Shown: in pieces, positions 8,497-17,045 of the stretch | Layout of the letters: each line of letters opens with the position of its first letter | Position numbering within the stretch: position 1 is the first letter of the stretch | NCBI GenBank assembly: GCA_963746805.1 | Contig: CAVVCQ010000001.1 | Span: 62,001 to 126,000 of the forward strand | DNA length: 64,000 nt | Origin: DATHTC01 sp963746805 | GTDB lineage: Bacteria; Actinomycetota; Thermoleophilia; Gaiellales; Gaiellaceae | Direction of reading: 5' to 3' | Made by a program: the position numbers and the translations under genes | The notes under the pieces: model-generated | Told to the model about the DNA's origin: nothing | The model's input: the letters and a program-made list of their open reading frames with translations, nothing else | Databases searched by the model: none

Positions 8497-8844
8497 GTGA
8501 TGCCGATGGGCATGCCCTGGCTGCCCGAGATCCCCGGCGACCCCGCCGGGATGCGGGCGCTAGCGTCGGCGGTACGCGGCGACGCACGGAGTGTCTCGAC
8601 CCTGACGGAGGGAATCGGGACGGCGATCGGCTCCGCCACCTTCGAGGGCCCGGCTGCGACCGCGATCCGCGATCGACTCGCGTCCTACGGCCGGTCCCTC
8701 GGAGACGTCTCGCAGGGGCTCGAGGCGCTCGCGGGAAGGCTCGACACGGCCGCCGCCGAGGTCGAGCAGCAGCAGGCGGAGCGCGAGCGCCGGCTAGCCC
8801 AGCTCATGCGTGAATGGCTCGAGGCCCAGGGGGTACGCGCATGA
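8497..8844 (+). CDS. WXG100-like protein 2
   Basis: A protein of 115 residues with the helix-turn-helix hairpin layout of WXG100 proteins; the turn reads SATFEGPAATAIRDRL, with F-E-G replacing W-x-G. A short proline-rich start (MPWLPEIPGDPAGM) precedes the helices, and the C-terminal helix is long and charged (EVEQQQAERERRLAQLMREW). It can start at GTG 8497 or ATG 8500. Its TGA overlaps the ATG of the next gene. It probably forms a heterodimer with the upstream WXG100 protein or chaperones the downstream product. Confidence 0.75.
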   Translation: MMPMGMPWLPEIPGDPAGMRALASAVRGDARSVSTLTEGIGTAIGSATFEGPAATAIRDRLASYGRSLGDVSQGLEALAGRLDTAAAEVEQQQAERERRLAQLMREWLEAQGVRA

Positions 8845-10835
8845 CCCGCATCGTCGTCGACCCGCCGGAGGTGCGTCGCGCCGCGACGCGCATCCGCGAT
8901 GCAGCGGGCGACTTCGAAGTCCTGCGCTCGCGCATCCGCGGGCACGCGATGCCGGAGCTCCCGCCGGCGCTCGCCGCGTCCGTCCCGGCTGAGCTCAGCG
9001 CGCTCGCGGGCAGGGTGGACACCTATGCGGGCCTCTTGCCGGAGGACGCCAAGGAGCTCGAGGTCCGCGCCTTCTGGGCCGAGATCGCCGACGAGCTCTC
9101 CGGCGGCTCGAGCCTGACAGCGGCACAGCTGGCGCAGCTGCTCGTGTACGCCCGCGACGGGTCGCTGATCGACTACGCCACTCCGGAGCAGCGCGCGCTC
9201 GCGGGCGGGTTCTTCGGCGAGCACTACCGCGACACGTTCAAGGACCCGTCGCAGCTGATCGAGCTCGCCGACATCCTGCGCGCGAACGGCAGCGACGAGG
9301 ACTTCGCCGCCGCGTTCGTCGAGACCTTCGGCGCCGAGAACATGGCGGATGTCCCGCGGGTGATCCAGGCGATGGACTGGAGCGGGACGATGATGATGGC
9401 CGGCTCCGGGAGCGACTCCCTGTTCGACTACGAGCTCGCGCAGGAGCTCGGGATGGACGGGTACGAGCTCGACCGCGACCCGGTCGAGCTGCTCGGCGGC
9501 TTCTCGCTCGCGCTCGCGACGGCGACCTCGAGCGGCCAGCTCTCACGGACGGTCGAGCGCGACCTCGCCTTCGACGAGGACCGCTGGGCGGTCGCCCAGC
9601 TGCTGCACGGCGACCACCGCTTCGGCGCGACCTTCCTCCGCGACATGTTCCACTCCGGCGTGATCGAGGAGCTCGGGCGCGAGAGCGGGATCCTGTTCGG
9701 CGGGCCGGGAACGAGCTACGCCCCGATCGGCGGCGGCGACGGCGAGGGGCCGATGATCTCGACGGATCAGAAGCGGCTGATCCTCGACGCGCTCGGGCGG
9801 AACGGTGAGGCCGCGATGCTCGCACTCTCCGACCGCGTCCCGGAGGACTCCCAGATCGGGCTGCTCCAGGGGATGGACGACCCGATCCGCATCCTCAACG
9901 ACCACCTTCGCATCGATGACAGCTCGGACATCCTCGCGAACCTGTACACGGACGGGGTCGAATGGGCGCACGCGAGCGGGGAGAGCGAGCGCGCGGCGCA
10001 GCTGACGCTGTCGGCGATCGACACGACGCTTCACGGGGAGATGGACCGCGACGAGCTCACGACTGCGCTCGCGGCCGACCTCGGCGAGAACCGCATGCGC
10101 GACCTGCACGTCTCCGCCGCCTCGCTCACGTTCGACGACGTCGACGACGGGCAGGTCGGCTGGATCCGCTCCGACGACGGCGACAGCATCCGCCTTTCCG
10201 TCGGCCAGCTGTCGGATCTCGTGCGCGAGCTCGGCGACGTCGAGGACGCGAACCGCGCCTTCCTCGACGGGGCGACACGGTACGAGGCCGGGCTGATCGC
10301 GGAGGGCACCGCCCCGGGCAACGACGGCTCGCTGGAGTGGGCGCGCGAGCTCGGCTCCTTCAAGGGCGTGCTGATGGTCGCCAACGACCTGGAGAACGGC
10401 GAGGACTTCGACGCCTCGAACGACCGCCACCGCATGCTGTTCAGCGCCCTCAACAACACCGTCGGCGTGCTGGCGAAGGCACCGCTCGTCTCGGTCGTCG
10501 CCGGGACCGGCATGGACGGGCTCTCGATGCTGACCGAGCCGGACGCGGGCGAGCTCGTCGAGACGAACGGCGGCGGCGAGTCGGCGATCTTCAACTCGAC
10601 GCACGCCTCGATCGTCACCGGCTATCACGAGAACGGCGCCTTCGGCGCGTACGCCGGCCCGGACGGCATGGTCGTGAACGGCGAGCTCGTCGCCTACTCC
10701 GACCTTCGCGGCGTCGACCTCGACCGGTTCAATGAGTGGATGCGAACCGACCCGGACGTCGACAACGTCGCGGGCGACGCCTTCGACCGCGCCGACCAGG
10801 CCCGTGACAACGTCGTCGAGCTCCTGCTTCGCTAA
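8841..10835 (+). CDS. Large WXG100-fused protein, candidate type VII substrate
   Basis: A protein of 664 residues. Residues 1-95 look like another WXG100-type helical hairpin (VVDPPEVRRAATRIRDAAGDFEVLRSRI ... VDTYAGLL). The rest is acidic and mostly helical, without a signal peptide or membrane segment, and has no catalytic motif I recognise; the region DLHVSAASLTFDDVDDGQVGWIRSDDGDSIRLSVGQLSDLVREL is strand-rich. The layout (secretion-type N-terminus plus long C-terminus) is like polymorphic effectors or structural substrates of type VII systems; similarity to actinobacterial DUF6571-type proteins is possible but unverified. ATGA overlap with the upstream WXG100-like gene. Confidence 0.7.
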   Translation: MTRIVVDPPEVRRAATRIRDAAGDFEVLRSRIRGHAMPELPPALAASVPAELSALAGRVDTYAGLLPEDAKELEVRAFWAEIADELSGGSSLTAAQLAQLLVYARDGSLIDYATPEQRALAGGFFGEHYRDTFKDPSQLIELADILRANGSDEDFAAAFVETFGAENMADVPRVIQAMDWSGTMMMAGSGSDSLFDYELAQELGMDGYELDRDPVELLGGFSLALATATSSGQLSRTVERDLAFDEDRWAVAQLLHGDHRFGATFLRDMFHSGVIEELGRESGILFGGPGTSYAPIGGGDGEGPMISTDQKRLILDALGRNGEAAMLALSDRVPEDSQIGLLQGMDDPIRILNDHLRIDDSSDILANLYTDGVEWAHASGESERAAQLTLSAIDTTLHGEMDRDELTTALAADLGENRMRDLHVSAASLTFDDVDDGQVGWIRSDDGDSIRLSVGQLSDLVRELGDVEDANRAFLDGATRYEAGLIAEGTAPGNDGSLEWARELGSFKGVLMVANDLENGEDFDASNDRHRMLFSALNNTVGVLAKAPLVSVVAGTGMDGLSMLTEPDAGELVETNGGGESAIFNSTHASIVTGYHENGAFGAYAGPDGMVVNGELVAYSDLRGVDLDRFNEWMRTDPDVDNVAGDAFDRADQARDNVVELLLR

Positions 10836-11208
10836 AGGCTGCCGTCGGCTCGTCCCGCTCCTCGCCGTCGCGGCCATCGCGGTCGGGTGCGGCGGCGGCG
10901 ACGACGAGGCGGCCCAGGCCTGCGTGGCCGACCGGCTGAACGCCGCCGAGGCACAGGCCTTCGCCTCCCTCTACCACGAGGGCGAGCTCGGGCCGCAGGA
11001 GGAGGTTCGCGCCGCGTTTGACGGCGGCGACGCCTACTTCACGGCCGGCGGCGAGCTCCGCTCGTGGGCGGAGCTGTCCGCGCGCGAGCGCTCGATCCTC
11101 AACGAGTGGATCAAGACGGGCCCGTACGCCGAGGAATCGGCGCGCGCGCGCGAGCAGGCCCGCGACGAGGCCGAGTCTGCCGCGGACGAGGCCTGCGCGG
11201 ACGCCTAG
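10804..11208 (+). CDS. Small lipoprotein
   Basis: A protein of 134 residues starting at a GTG (10804) that lies inside the 3' end of the preceding gene. A lipoprotein signal (RRLVPLLAVAAIAVGC, Cys at about 29) is followed by GGG and a helical, very acidic domain (CVADRLNAAEAQAFASLYHEGELG, later SARAREQARDEAESAADEAC). It should be lipid-anchored on the outer face of the membrane. No family recognised. The 32-base overlap with the candidate substrate suggests co-expression, perhaps as an immunity or accessory factor; that is inference. Its stop overlaps that of the convergent EssC gene. Confidence 0.7.
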   Translation: MTTSSSSCFAKGCRRLVPLLAVAAIAVGCGGGDDEAAQACVADRLNAAEAQAFASLYHEGELGPQEEVRAAFDGGDAYFTAGGELRSWAELSARERSILNEWIKTGPYAEESARAREQARDEAESAADEACADA

Positions 11209-14200
11209 ATCGCGACCTGGACGAGCTCGACGGCGCCGCGCTCCACGAGGTAGCCGCGCCCCGGCGGGTAGACCGGGTTCGTCCGGCGCGGCAGGCGGAC
11301 GCCGAGCAGCTCGCCGTCGGTCTCCGCGTCCGGGGAGAGCAGGATGCCGTGCTCGTCCTTGCGCAGCTCGCGGAGCCAGCCGGAGAACGCGCGTTGCGCG
11401 GCGACCCGCTCGGCGGCGGCGAGCACCCGCGCGTTGCGGTCGCGGCCGCGGCGGACGACGACCTCGAGCGGGAGCGCGGCGGCGCTCTCCGCGAGCTCGT
11501 CCGCGTCGTCGACCACGACGACGAGCGGCGGGCCGTCCCCGTCTCGCGCCTCGACGAGCGCCGCGAGCTCGGTGGCACGGCGGTCGCACTCCTCGTGCCC
11601 GGCTGCGACCGAGTCCCAGAGCTCGAGCTCGACGAGCGGCGACCGGCGCGGGGCGAGCAGGTGCAGCTCGACGCCCGGGGTCGAGGCGCGGAGTGACCCC
11701 GCGAGCGTCGCGAGCGCCGTCGAGCGCCCGCTGCGGTAGGGGCCGGCCACCAGGAGATGGCGCTCCGAGAGGTCGACGGTGACGGGCGCGAGCTCGGCGT
11801 CCCCGAGGCCGAGTGCGGCGGCGAGCGGCGCGGGCGCCGGGTCGAGGGAGGCCAGCTCGACGCGCGTCGGCATCGGCTCGATCGGCGGGGCGGAGGCGCC
11901 GGGCCAGCGCGCGGCGGCCTCCGCGGCCGTCTCGGCGACGGCGGCGGCCTGGCCCTCGCCTGCGGGGTCGTTGCCCGGGAGCGCGACCTGGAGCTCCGTC
12001 CCGCCCGGCAGGAACCCGCGCCCAGGAGGAAACTGCATGCCGCGCACTGTCTTCAGCGGCACCCCGAGCGCGGCGAGCTCGTCGTCATCGGCCATGCGGA
12101 GCACGACCTTCGCGGGGACGATTCCCGCGAGCGCGTTCGGGAGGGCCGCGCGCCGGTCCGCGGTGATCGCGAAGTGGAGCCCGAGCGGGCGCCCGTCACC
12201 GACGAGGCGCGGCAGCGCGTCGACCAGCTCGCCGAGATTCACGCGCTCGAAGGCGGCGGCGAAGCCCGCGTACCCGTCGAGCAGGACGAGGATCCGGGGC
12301 AGCGCCTCCGCGTCGGCTAAGGCGCGGTACTCCGAGAGCGAGAACACTCCGCGGCGCGCGAGCAACAGCTTGCGACGCTCGAGCTCGGCGCGCAGCCGCG
12401 CGAAGAGGCGTGCGGTCCGCTCCTCGTCGTCGCCGCCGATCACCGAGCCGCAGTGCGGCAGCGCCTCGAGCGCGTAGAGACCGCGGGTCGCGAAGTCGAG
12501 GCCGTAGAGGTGGAGCTCCGTCGGCGCCGCCCGCTCCGCAAGTGACACCGCCAGCGCGCGGAGCAGTGCTGTCTTGCCGGTCCCGCTGGCGCCGTAGACG
12601 AGCAGCGAGCCCTCGGACTCGAGGTCGACCGTCCACGGCCGCTGCCGCTGCTCGCCCGGCTCGTCGAGGAGCCCGAGCACCGCGACGGCGCTCGGGTCGC
12701 CGCCCTCCGGCCGGGGGAGGGACGCGAGCGGCACGATCGGCTCGAGCGGCCGCAGCCAGGGGGCGCGCGGCCGCTCGAGGCCGAGGCGCTCCGCCGCCTG
12801 TACGCAGGCGTCGACCAGCACCGACAGCTCGGTGTCGGCACCGGGCTCGGCGCGGTCGGCGACCGGCGCGGCCTCGAACCGCAGCGGACGTACCGTCACC
12901 GACTCCGTCCGCCGCTCGGCCGTCGCAACGGGGCCGCCGACGAATGCCGTTTGCAACTCCGCGACCTCGGCATGTCCCGTCCGCAGGTAGGCGCGGCCGG
13001 GCCGGTCGCGGCCGATCCGGGCGGCGTCCGCGACGCCGACGACGTCGGTGCTCTCCGCCGCCTCGGACACGCGCAGCGCGACCCGGAGGTTCGTGTTGGC
13101 GCGGATGTTGTCGCTGACGACGCCGCCCGGCCGCTGGGTGGCGAGCAGGAGGTGGACGCCGAGGCTGCGTCCGCGCTGGGCCACGTCGACGACGCCGTCG
13201 ATGAACTCCGGCACCTCCCGCGCGAGCGTGGCGAACTCGTCGACCACGATCAGGAGGCTCGGCGGGGCGGACGTCGGGTCGCGGCGCTCGAGGTCGTGGA
13301 GGTCCTTGGCGCCTGCGTCGCGCAGCAGGCGCTCGCGCCGGCGCAGCTCCGCGTTGAGGGAGCGGAGGGCGCGCTCCGCGAGGTGGCCGTCGAGGTCGGT
13401 GACGAGGCCGACAGTGTGTGGAAGCGCGACGCAGTCCTTGAACGCGGCGCCGCCCTTGTAGTCGACGAGGAGGAACGTGAGCCGGTCGGGCGCGTGCGTC
13501 ACGGCGAGCGAGGCGATCAGCGTCTGGAGCAGCTCGCTCTTGCCCGCCCCCGTGGTCCCGGCGACGAGGCCGTGCGGGCCGTCGGCGCGCAGGTCGACGG
13601 TGACCGGCCCCTTGGCGCCCGCGCCGAGGATCGCGGAGAGACCACCGTTGCCCGGCGCCGACCAGCGCGACTCGACCCAGTCGGCGTCTGGCTCCCTCCG
13701 TCCGAGCAGCGCCGCCAGGCCGACGCGCTGCGGGATTCCCGCTGCGTGGGCGCCGGCCCCCGCATCGCGCAGCGGCGCGACCGAGCGTGCGAGCTCGCGC
13801 GCGAGATCCGGCGCGAGGCCGTCGGCGGAGACGTCGGCCGCGGTCGTGCCCGCCCCCGCGTCCGTGAAGCCGAGGCGCGCGATCCCGGGCTCGAGTTCGA
13901 CGATCGCGCCGCACTCGCCCGGGAGGTCGCGGCGGTCGCTGCCGAGCCAGATCGCGACCACGGCTGCGTCGGCGGCGCCCGCAAGGGTCTCGGCCACGAG
14001 CGCCCGCTCGGGCGCCAGCGCCTCGTCGAGGACGAGGAGGAGCGCCGGGGTCGCGCGCCGTGCCGCGCCGTACGTCGCCTCGGCCTCGGCGCGCCGCGCA
14101 CGGACGAGCTCCCGCGTCTCGTCCAGCAGGCGCCGCGCCGCTTCCGGGCCGGCGGCGAGCGGCGTCGACAGCGGGTGGCCGTCCGCGGCGGTGTGGGGGA

Positions 14201-15566
14201 GCCACTTGAGCCAGCCCCAGCCCTCGAGCCGCTCCGGCGCGATGGCCGCTGCGATCGCCAGCTCGCGGGGGGAGTGGAGGGCCGCAGCCTGGGCGGCGAG
14301 CCAGCGGCCGAGCGACTCGACCCGCTCCGGGGCGCCGCAGAGCCCGACGGCCCTCGCCTCGGCGAGCGGCACGGTTACCGGGACCGGCGCGAGCGTCGAG
14401 TACCACTCTCCGACCCCCTCTGCCTCGCGCCGGAGCTCCTCGTTGCCGCCGCGGTCGACCTGCAGGCGGAGCATGGCCGGGCCGGTGCCGACGCCGAGCC
14501 GGAGCTCGAGGAAGTCGGGATCACCCGGCCTCCGCTCCCACAGCTGCGAGTCGAGCATGCGGGCCCGGCGAAGCAGCTCGACCGCGGATGGCGAGGCCTC
14601 GTGCCGCCGGCGCAGCTCGGCGCGGCGCTCGGCCTCGAGCTCGTCGCGCGCCTCGGCCAGGAGGGCGTGGTACTCGCGCGAGCGGCGCTCGAACCCCTTG
14701 CGGCCGCTCCGCCGGTCCTCGATGTACGTCGACACGGCCATCATCGGCGACAGCGCGGCGAAGAGCAGCATCGTCGGGATTCCCGTGACGAGATAGAGCC
14801 CGACCCCGAGTCCGAGCGGCAGCAGCGACGCGCCGAACGGGAGCCGCGCCCGCTGCGGGTCGGCCGGGGGCGCCGGGAAGGGGCGGATCGCCTCCTCGCG
14901 CGGTCGGATCACGCGCGGGGGGCGGTTGAAGGGGATCGTCCCATCGCTGCCGCCCGGCGGGGGAGCGGGCTCCGGGGTGGTCGGCGCGACGCGGAGGAGC
15001 GTGCGCCCCGCGCTGACGAGGGCGGCGCGCGGCAGCGGTACGGGGCCAGCCTCGACCGAGACGCCGTCCACGGCCGTGCCGTTGCGCGAGCCGAGGTCTT
15101 CGACGGTCGCGGTGCCGTCCGCGGCCACCTCGAGCCGCAGATGCTCGGCGGAGAGCGCGCCGTCGTCGACGGCGACGCCGCCGTGGGGACCGCGTCCGAC
15201 GACGTGGACGCCTCGCGTCAACGGGACGCGGCGGCCGGCGTCCGGGCCACCCTCGATGAGCAGCTCGGCGGGTGTTGGCAGCGGGGCGTTGGTCCCTGCG
15301 CCGAGGATGACCTCGTCGCCGTCGCGCAGCCCCGCCTCGAGCAACGGCAGCCCGGCCGCCAGCTCCTCGCCCGTGCGCGCGAGCGTCACCGTCTCCGCGG
15401 CCGGTGCGTCGAGTTCGCGCGCGAGCGCCGCTGCGGCGTCGCCGACGGTGAGCGCGGGGTGCGCCTCGAGCTCCAGTTCCTCGACCTCTCCGGCCCCTGC
15501 GCGCACGGCCAGGCGCAGCCGGACGGTGCCCTCCGCCTCCCGGGTCGTCTCCATCGTCCGTCCCAT
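11205..15566 (-). CDS. essC: Type VII secretion FtsK/SpoIIIE ATPase with N-terminal FHA domain (EssC-like)
   Basis: A protein of 1453 residues, the size of Firmicutes EssC. Domains: a ubiquitin-like/EssC N-terminal region (1-95), an FHA domain (about 105-190; RGVHVVGRGPHGGV, LSAEHLRLE, EDLGSRNGTAVDG), two membrane helices (about 255-285), then three FtsK-type ATPase modules. Walker A motifs are GTTGAGKSELL (about 670) and GASGTGKTALL (about 992); the third, GPYRSGRSTAL (about 1274), is altered and may be inactive. It is the motor of the secretion system whose WXG100 clients lie next door. The single-chain, FHA-bearing form differs from the EccCa/EccCb organisation of mycobacteria. Translation may start at 15566 or at the ATG of 15554. 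Confidence 0.92.
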   Translation of the reverse strand: MGRTMETTREAEGTVRLRLAVRAGAGEVEELELEAHPALTVGDAAAALARELDAPAAETVTLARTGEELAAGLPLLEAGLRDGDEVILGAGTNAPLPTPAELLIEGGPDAGRRVPLTRGVHVVGRGPHGGVAVDDGALSAEHLRLEVAADGTATVEDLGSRNGTAVDGVSVEAGPVPLPRAALVSAGRTLLRVAPTTPEPAPPPGGSDGTIPFNRPPRVIRPREEAIRPFPAPPADPQRARLPFGASLLPLGLGVGLYLVTGIPTMLLFAALSPMMAVSTYIEDRRSGRKGFERRSREYHALLAEARDELEAERRAELRRRHEASPSAVELLRRARMLDSQLWERRPGDPDFLELRLGVGTGPAMLRLQVDRGGNEELRREAEGVGEWYSTLAPVPVTVPLAEARAVGLCGAPERVESLGRWLAAQAAALHSPRELAIAAAIAPERLEGWGWLKWLPHTAADGHPLSTPLAAGPEAARRLLDETRELVRARRAEAEATYGAARRATPALLLVLDEALAPERALVAETLAGAADAAVVAIWLGSDRRDLPGECGAIVELEPGIARLGFTDAGAGTTAADVSADGLAPDLARELARSVAPLRDAGAGAHAAGIPQRVGLAALLGRREPDADWVESRWSAPGNGGLSAILGAGAKGPVTVDLRADGPHGLVAGTTGAGKSELLQTLIASLAVTHAPDRLTFLLVDYKGGAAFKDCVALPHTVGLVTDLDGHLAERALRSLNAELRRRERLLRDAGAKDLHDLERRDPTSAPPSLLIVVDEFATLAREVPEFIDGVVDVAQRGRSLGVHLLLATQRPGGVVSDNIRANTNLRVALRVSEAAESTDVVGVADAARIGRDRPGRAYLRTGHAEVAELQTAFVGGPVATAERRTESVTVRPLRFEAAPVADRAEPGADTELSVLVDACVQAAERLGLERPRAPWLRPLEPIVPLASLPRPEGGDPSAVAVLGLLDEPGEQRQRPWTVDLESEGSLLVYGASGTGKTALLRALAVSLAERAAPTELHLYGLDFATRGLYALEALPHCGSVIGGDDEERTARLFARLRAELERRKLLLARRGVFSLSEYRALADAEALPRILVLLDGYAGFAAAFERVNLGELVDALPRLVGDGRPLGLHFAITADRRAALPNALAGIVPAKVVLRMADDDELAALGVPLKTVRGMQFPPGRGFLPGGTELQVALPGNDPAGEGQAAAVAETAAEAAARWPGASAPPIEPMPTRVELASLDPAPAPLAAALGLGDAELAPVTVDLSERHLLVAGPYRSGRSTALATLAGSLRASTPGVELHLLAPRRSPLVELELWDSVAAGHEECDRRATELAALVEARDGDGPPLVVVVDDADELAESAAALPLEVVVRRGRDRNARVLAAAERVAAQRAFSGWLRELRKDEHGILLSPDAETDGELLGVRLPRRTNPVYPPGRGYLVERGAVELVQVAI

Positions 15567-15603
15567 ACCCCGGAAGGGACGTGCGGTACCATCCCGCGAG
15601 CCC

Positions 15604-15694
15604 GGAGAAGTGGCCGAGTGGCTGAAGGCGGCGCCCTGCTAAGGCGTTATGGGGCTGAATGGCTCCATCGAGGGTTCGAATCCCTCCTTCTCCG
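15604..15694 (+). tRNA. tRNA-Ser (GCT)
   Basis: A 91-nt class II tRNA. Acceptor GGAGAAG (15604-15610) pairs with CTTCTCC (15687-15693); discriminator G. The anticodon loop CTGCTAA gives GCT. The long variable arm (TTATGGGGCTGAATGGCTCC region) fits serine, and the T-loop is GGTTCGAATCC. CCA is not encoded. Confidence 0.95.
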
Positions 15695-15695
15695 T

Positions 15696-15724
15696 GAGAC
15701 ACAGGCCCACCAGGGCCTGTTCTC
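15696..15724 (+). terminator. Hairpin after tRNA-Ser(GCT)
   Basis: An 8-bp stem ACAGGCCC (15701-15708) with loop ACCA and complement GGGCCTGT (15713-15720), extended by GAGA/TCTC pairs outside one bulged C. It separates the two serine tRNAs and may be a terminator or a processing hairpin. Confidence 0.6.
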
Positions 15725-15730
15725 TCGCTC

Positions 15731-15819
15731 GGAGGGGTGGCAGAGCGGTCGAATGCGGCGGTCTCGAAAACCGTTTCGGGCTTCAGGGTCCGACGAGGGT
15801 TCAAATCCCTCCCCCTCCG
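15731..15819 (+). tRNA. tRNA-Ser (CGA), left attachment site
   Basis: An 89-nt class II tRNA. Acceptor GGAGGGG (15731-15737) pairs with CCCCTCC (15812-15818); discriminator G. The anticodon loop CTCGAAA gives CGA. Long variable arm and a GGTTCAAATCC T-loop. Bases 15761-15823 (anticodon to just past the 3' end) are repeated with one substitution and one indel at 28454-28515, so this gene looks like the reconstituted target of a site-specific integration. Confidence 0.95.
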
Positions 15820-15823
15820 CTTG
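15761..15823 (+). repeat. Putative att repeat, left copy (within tRNA-Ser(CGA))
   Basis: A 63-nt segment from the anticodon arm to four bases past the tRNA end. The matching copy is at 28454-28515 in direct orientation, 12.7 kb away. A second shared block (ACCGCCATGGAGTGGCGC, 15914-15931 and about 28605-28622) follows each copy at about 90 bases, so the duplicated sequence originally extended past the tRNA. Confidence 0.75.
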
Positions 15824-15827
15824 GTAG

Positions 15828-15860
15828 GCCGGAATCCGCGTAACCATGCGGGTTCCGGCC
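15828..15860 (+). terminator. Hairpin terminator after tRNA-Ser(CGA)
   Basis: A 13-bp stem GGCCGGAATCCGC (15828-15840 region) with its complement ending at 15860, containing one G-U pair, around a loop of about seven bases. No U-tract. Confidence 0.65.
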
Positions 15861-16377
15861 GTCCTTCGGCTGCTCCGACGTGACGGCGAGTGAGCCGCTC
15901 TGGGCCGCCCGTAACCGCCATGGAGTGGCGCTCACTGGCGCGCAACTGGCGCGCAGCCGGGTCCCGCGACCGGGTCCCGCGACCTCAAAAGGCAGCGCGG
16001 CGGTTATCCACAGCCCCGACCTCAAATGGCAGCGCGGCGACGGCGCCGGACCCACGTGAAGTGGCCGAGGCGGCACGGGTTGGCCGAGGCCCGGAGAGTG
16101 AGTCGGATGGGCACAACCGGATCGCCCGAGCAGACGGCCAGGCCGCTGCTCTGCGTCCTTGGGGATCCATCGCTGGGCGTGGGTTGGTCGTCCCGGATCC
16201 CGCGAGGCGTACCGCGCCTGCCGCGGGTGCCGGAAGCGACGCTCGACGTTGGGTCCCGACGCGGCGGACGACTTCTACCGCTCAGGCATGGACGAGAAGT
16301 CGCAAGAGTCCCCCAGACCCTGGCGCGGGGACGTCTGATGCCGCATGGAACCAAGAAGTGGCGCTGCTACGTGGGCA
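15861..16377. other. Non-coding stretch with a DnaA-box-like site and two direct repeats
   Basis: I see no credible gene here; the open frames on both strands have no codon bias or motif I trust. The region contains a direct repeat of 22 bases with one mismatch (15981-16002 and 16018-16039, core GACCTCAAA.GGCAGCGCG) with a perfect DnaA-box consensus TTATCCACA at 16004-16012 between the copies, and the block ACCGCCATGGAGTGGCGC at 15914 that recurs beside the right-hand att copy. It may be the decayed end of an integrated element. Confidence 0.45.
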
Positions 16378-16488
16378 ATGCACCGATGGGTGGTGAAAGT
16401 CCGCGAGCAGGAGAAGTACGCCGTTTGTCGTCACTGCGGTAACGAGCGTTATTACGACTACTCCGACACATTTGGAACCGCCGCCTAG
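16378..16488 (+). CDS. Small zinc-ribbon-like peptide
   Basis: A possible 36-residue peptide, MHRWVVKVREQEKYAVCRHCGNERYY followed by an acidic, aromatic end; an in-frame ATG at 16345 would add 11 residues. The H.W......E.Y..CR.CG layout resembles many tiny actinobacterial proteins in which a CxxC pair and a histidine may bind zinc, but their function is unknown. It is AT-richer than its surroundings. Its TAG overlaps the stop of the convergent membrane protein gene. Confidence 0.5.
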   Translation: MHRWVVKVREQEKYAVCRHCGNERYYDYSDTFGTAA

Positions 16489-16685
16489 TGGCGTTTCTGC
16501 CTGTCTCTCTCCGCCTGATCCCAGTCGAGGTGTGAATCCTCCATGCGCCCGGCGGCGAACCACAGCGCTACGCCCGGTATCAGACCCATAAGCACGACGA
16601 CCGCAGCCCAGCCCCATGAAAATGCAAACCCGAGGACGACGGCGAAAAGCAAGTACAACCCAACCAAAAGAGCGAAGCCGTGCAT
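16485..16685 (-). CDS. Small two-helix membrane protein
   Basis: A protein of 66 residues starting MHGFALLVGLYLLFAVVLGFAF, with a second hydrophobic segment (AAVVVLMGLIPGVALWFAAG) and a charged tail (MEDSHLDWDQAERDRQKRH). The first helix is preceded by few charges. No family recognised. A longer form from 16751 is open but its extra residues look non-coding. The lower GC content of this patch fits horizontally acquired DNA. Confidence 0.55.
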   Translation of the reverse strand: MHGFALLVGLYLLFAVVLGFAFSWGWAAVVVLMGLIPGVALWFAAGRMEDSHLDWDQAERDRQKRH

Positions 16686-17045
16686 GAATCGACGGTAGCC
16701 CGCGAAACAACGCACGCGCAACGGTTCCACAACCCGGGGCGGAGACCCCACTCCCCCCGCCCGGACTCCTCGTGGGTGCCCGGGGCTGCCGTTCAGGTGT
16801 TCCTTTAGCTGTCGGCAACGAACGCCACCACCTGCGTAACTGCCGAAGGCGCGACGTCACCCGAACGGTCACGCGCTCGAGCTCGCTCGGGCGCGGGAGT
16901 CGGGTCGCCGAGAGCTTCAGGGACTCGACGTAGACCTCGATCGCACCTTGGCACCCTTTGACTTTCGTGCCATGCTGCTGGCTGTTGACCGGGGGTTAAA
17001 GATGCGATCGAGCGTGCAGCGCGCGGTGCAGCAGCAGTGTGACCC
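16686..17045. other. Intergenic region before the hybrid kinase operon
   Basis: About 360 bases between the small membrane gene and the GTG of the hybrid kinase. I see no gene. It must hold the promoter of the kinase-cyclase-ligase operon; TTGGCA (about 16950) and TTGACC (about 16985) are possible -35 elements, but neither has a convincing -10 partner. Confidence 0.4.

Noticed and set aside
12951..15827. Plus-strand open frame of 958 codons
   Set aside because: Antisense to EssC and running through two serine tRNAs; no recognisable domain.
15890..16396. Plus-strand open frame of 168 codons
   Set aside because: No codon bias, no ribosome site and no motif; it covers the repeat/DnaA-box region.
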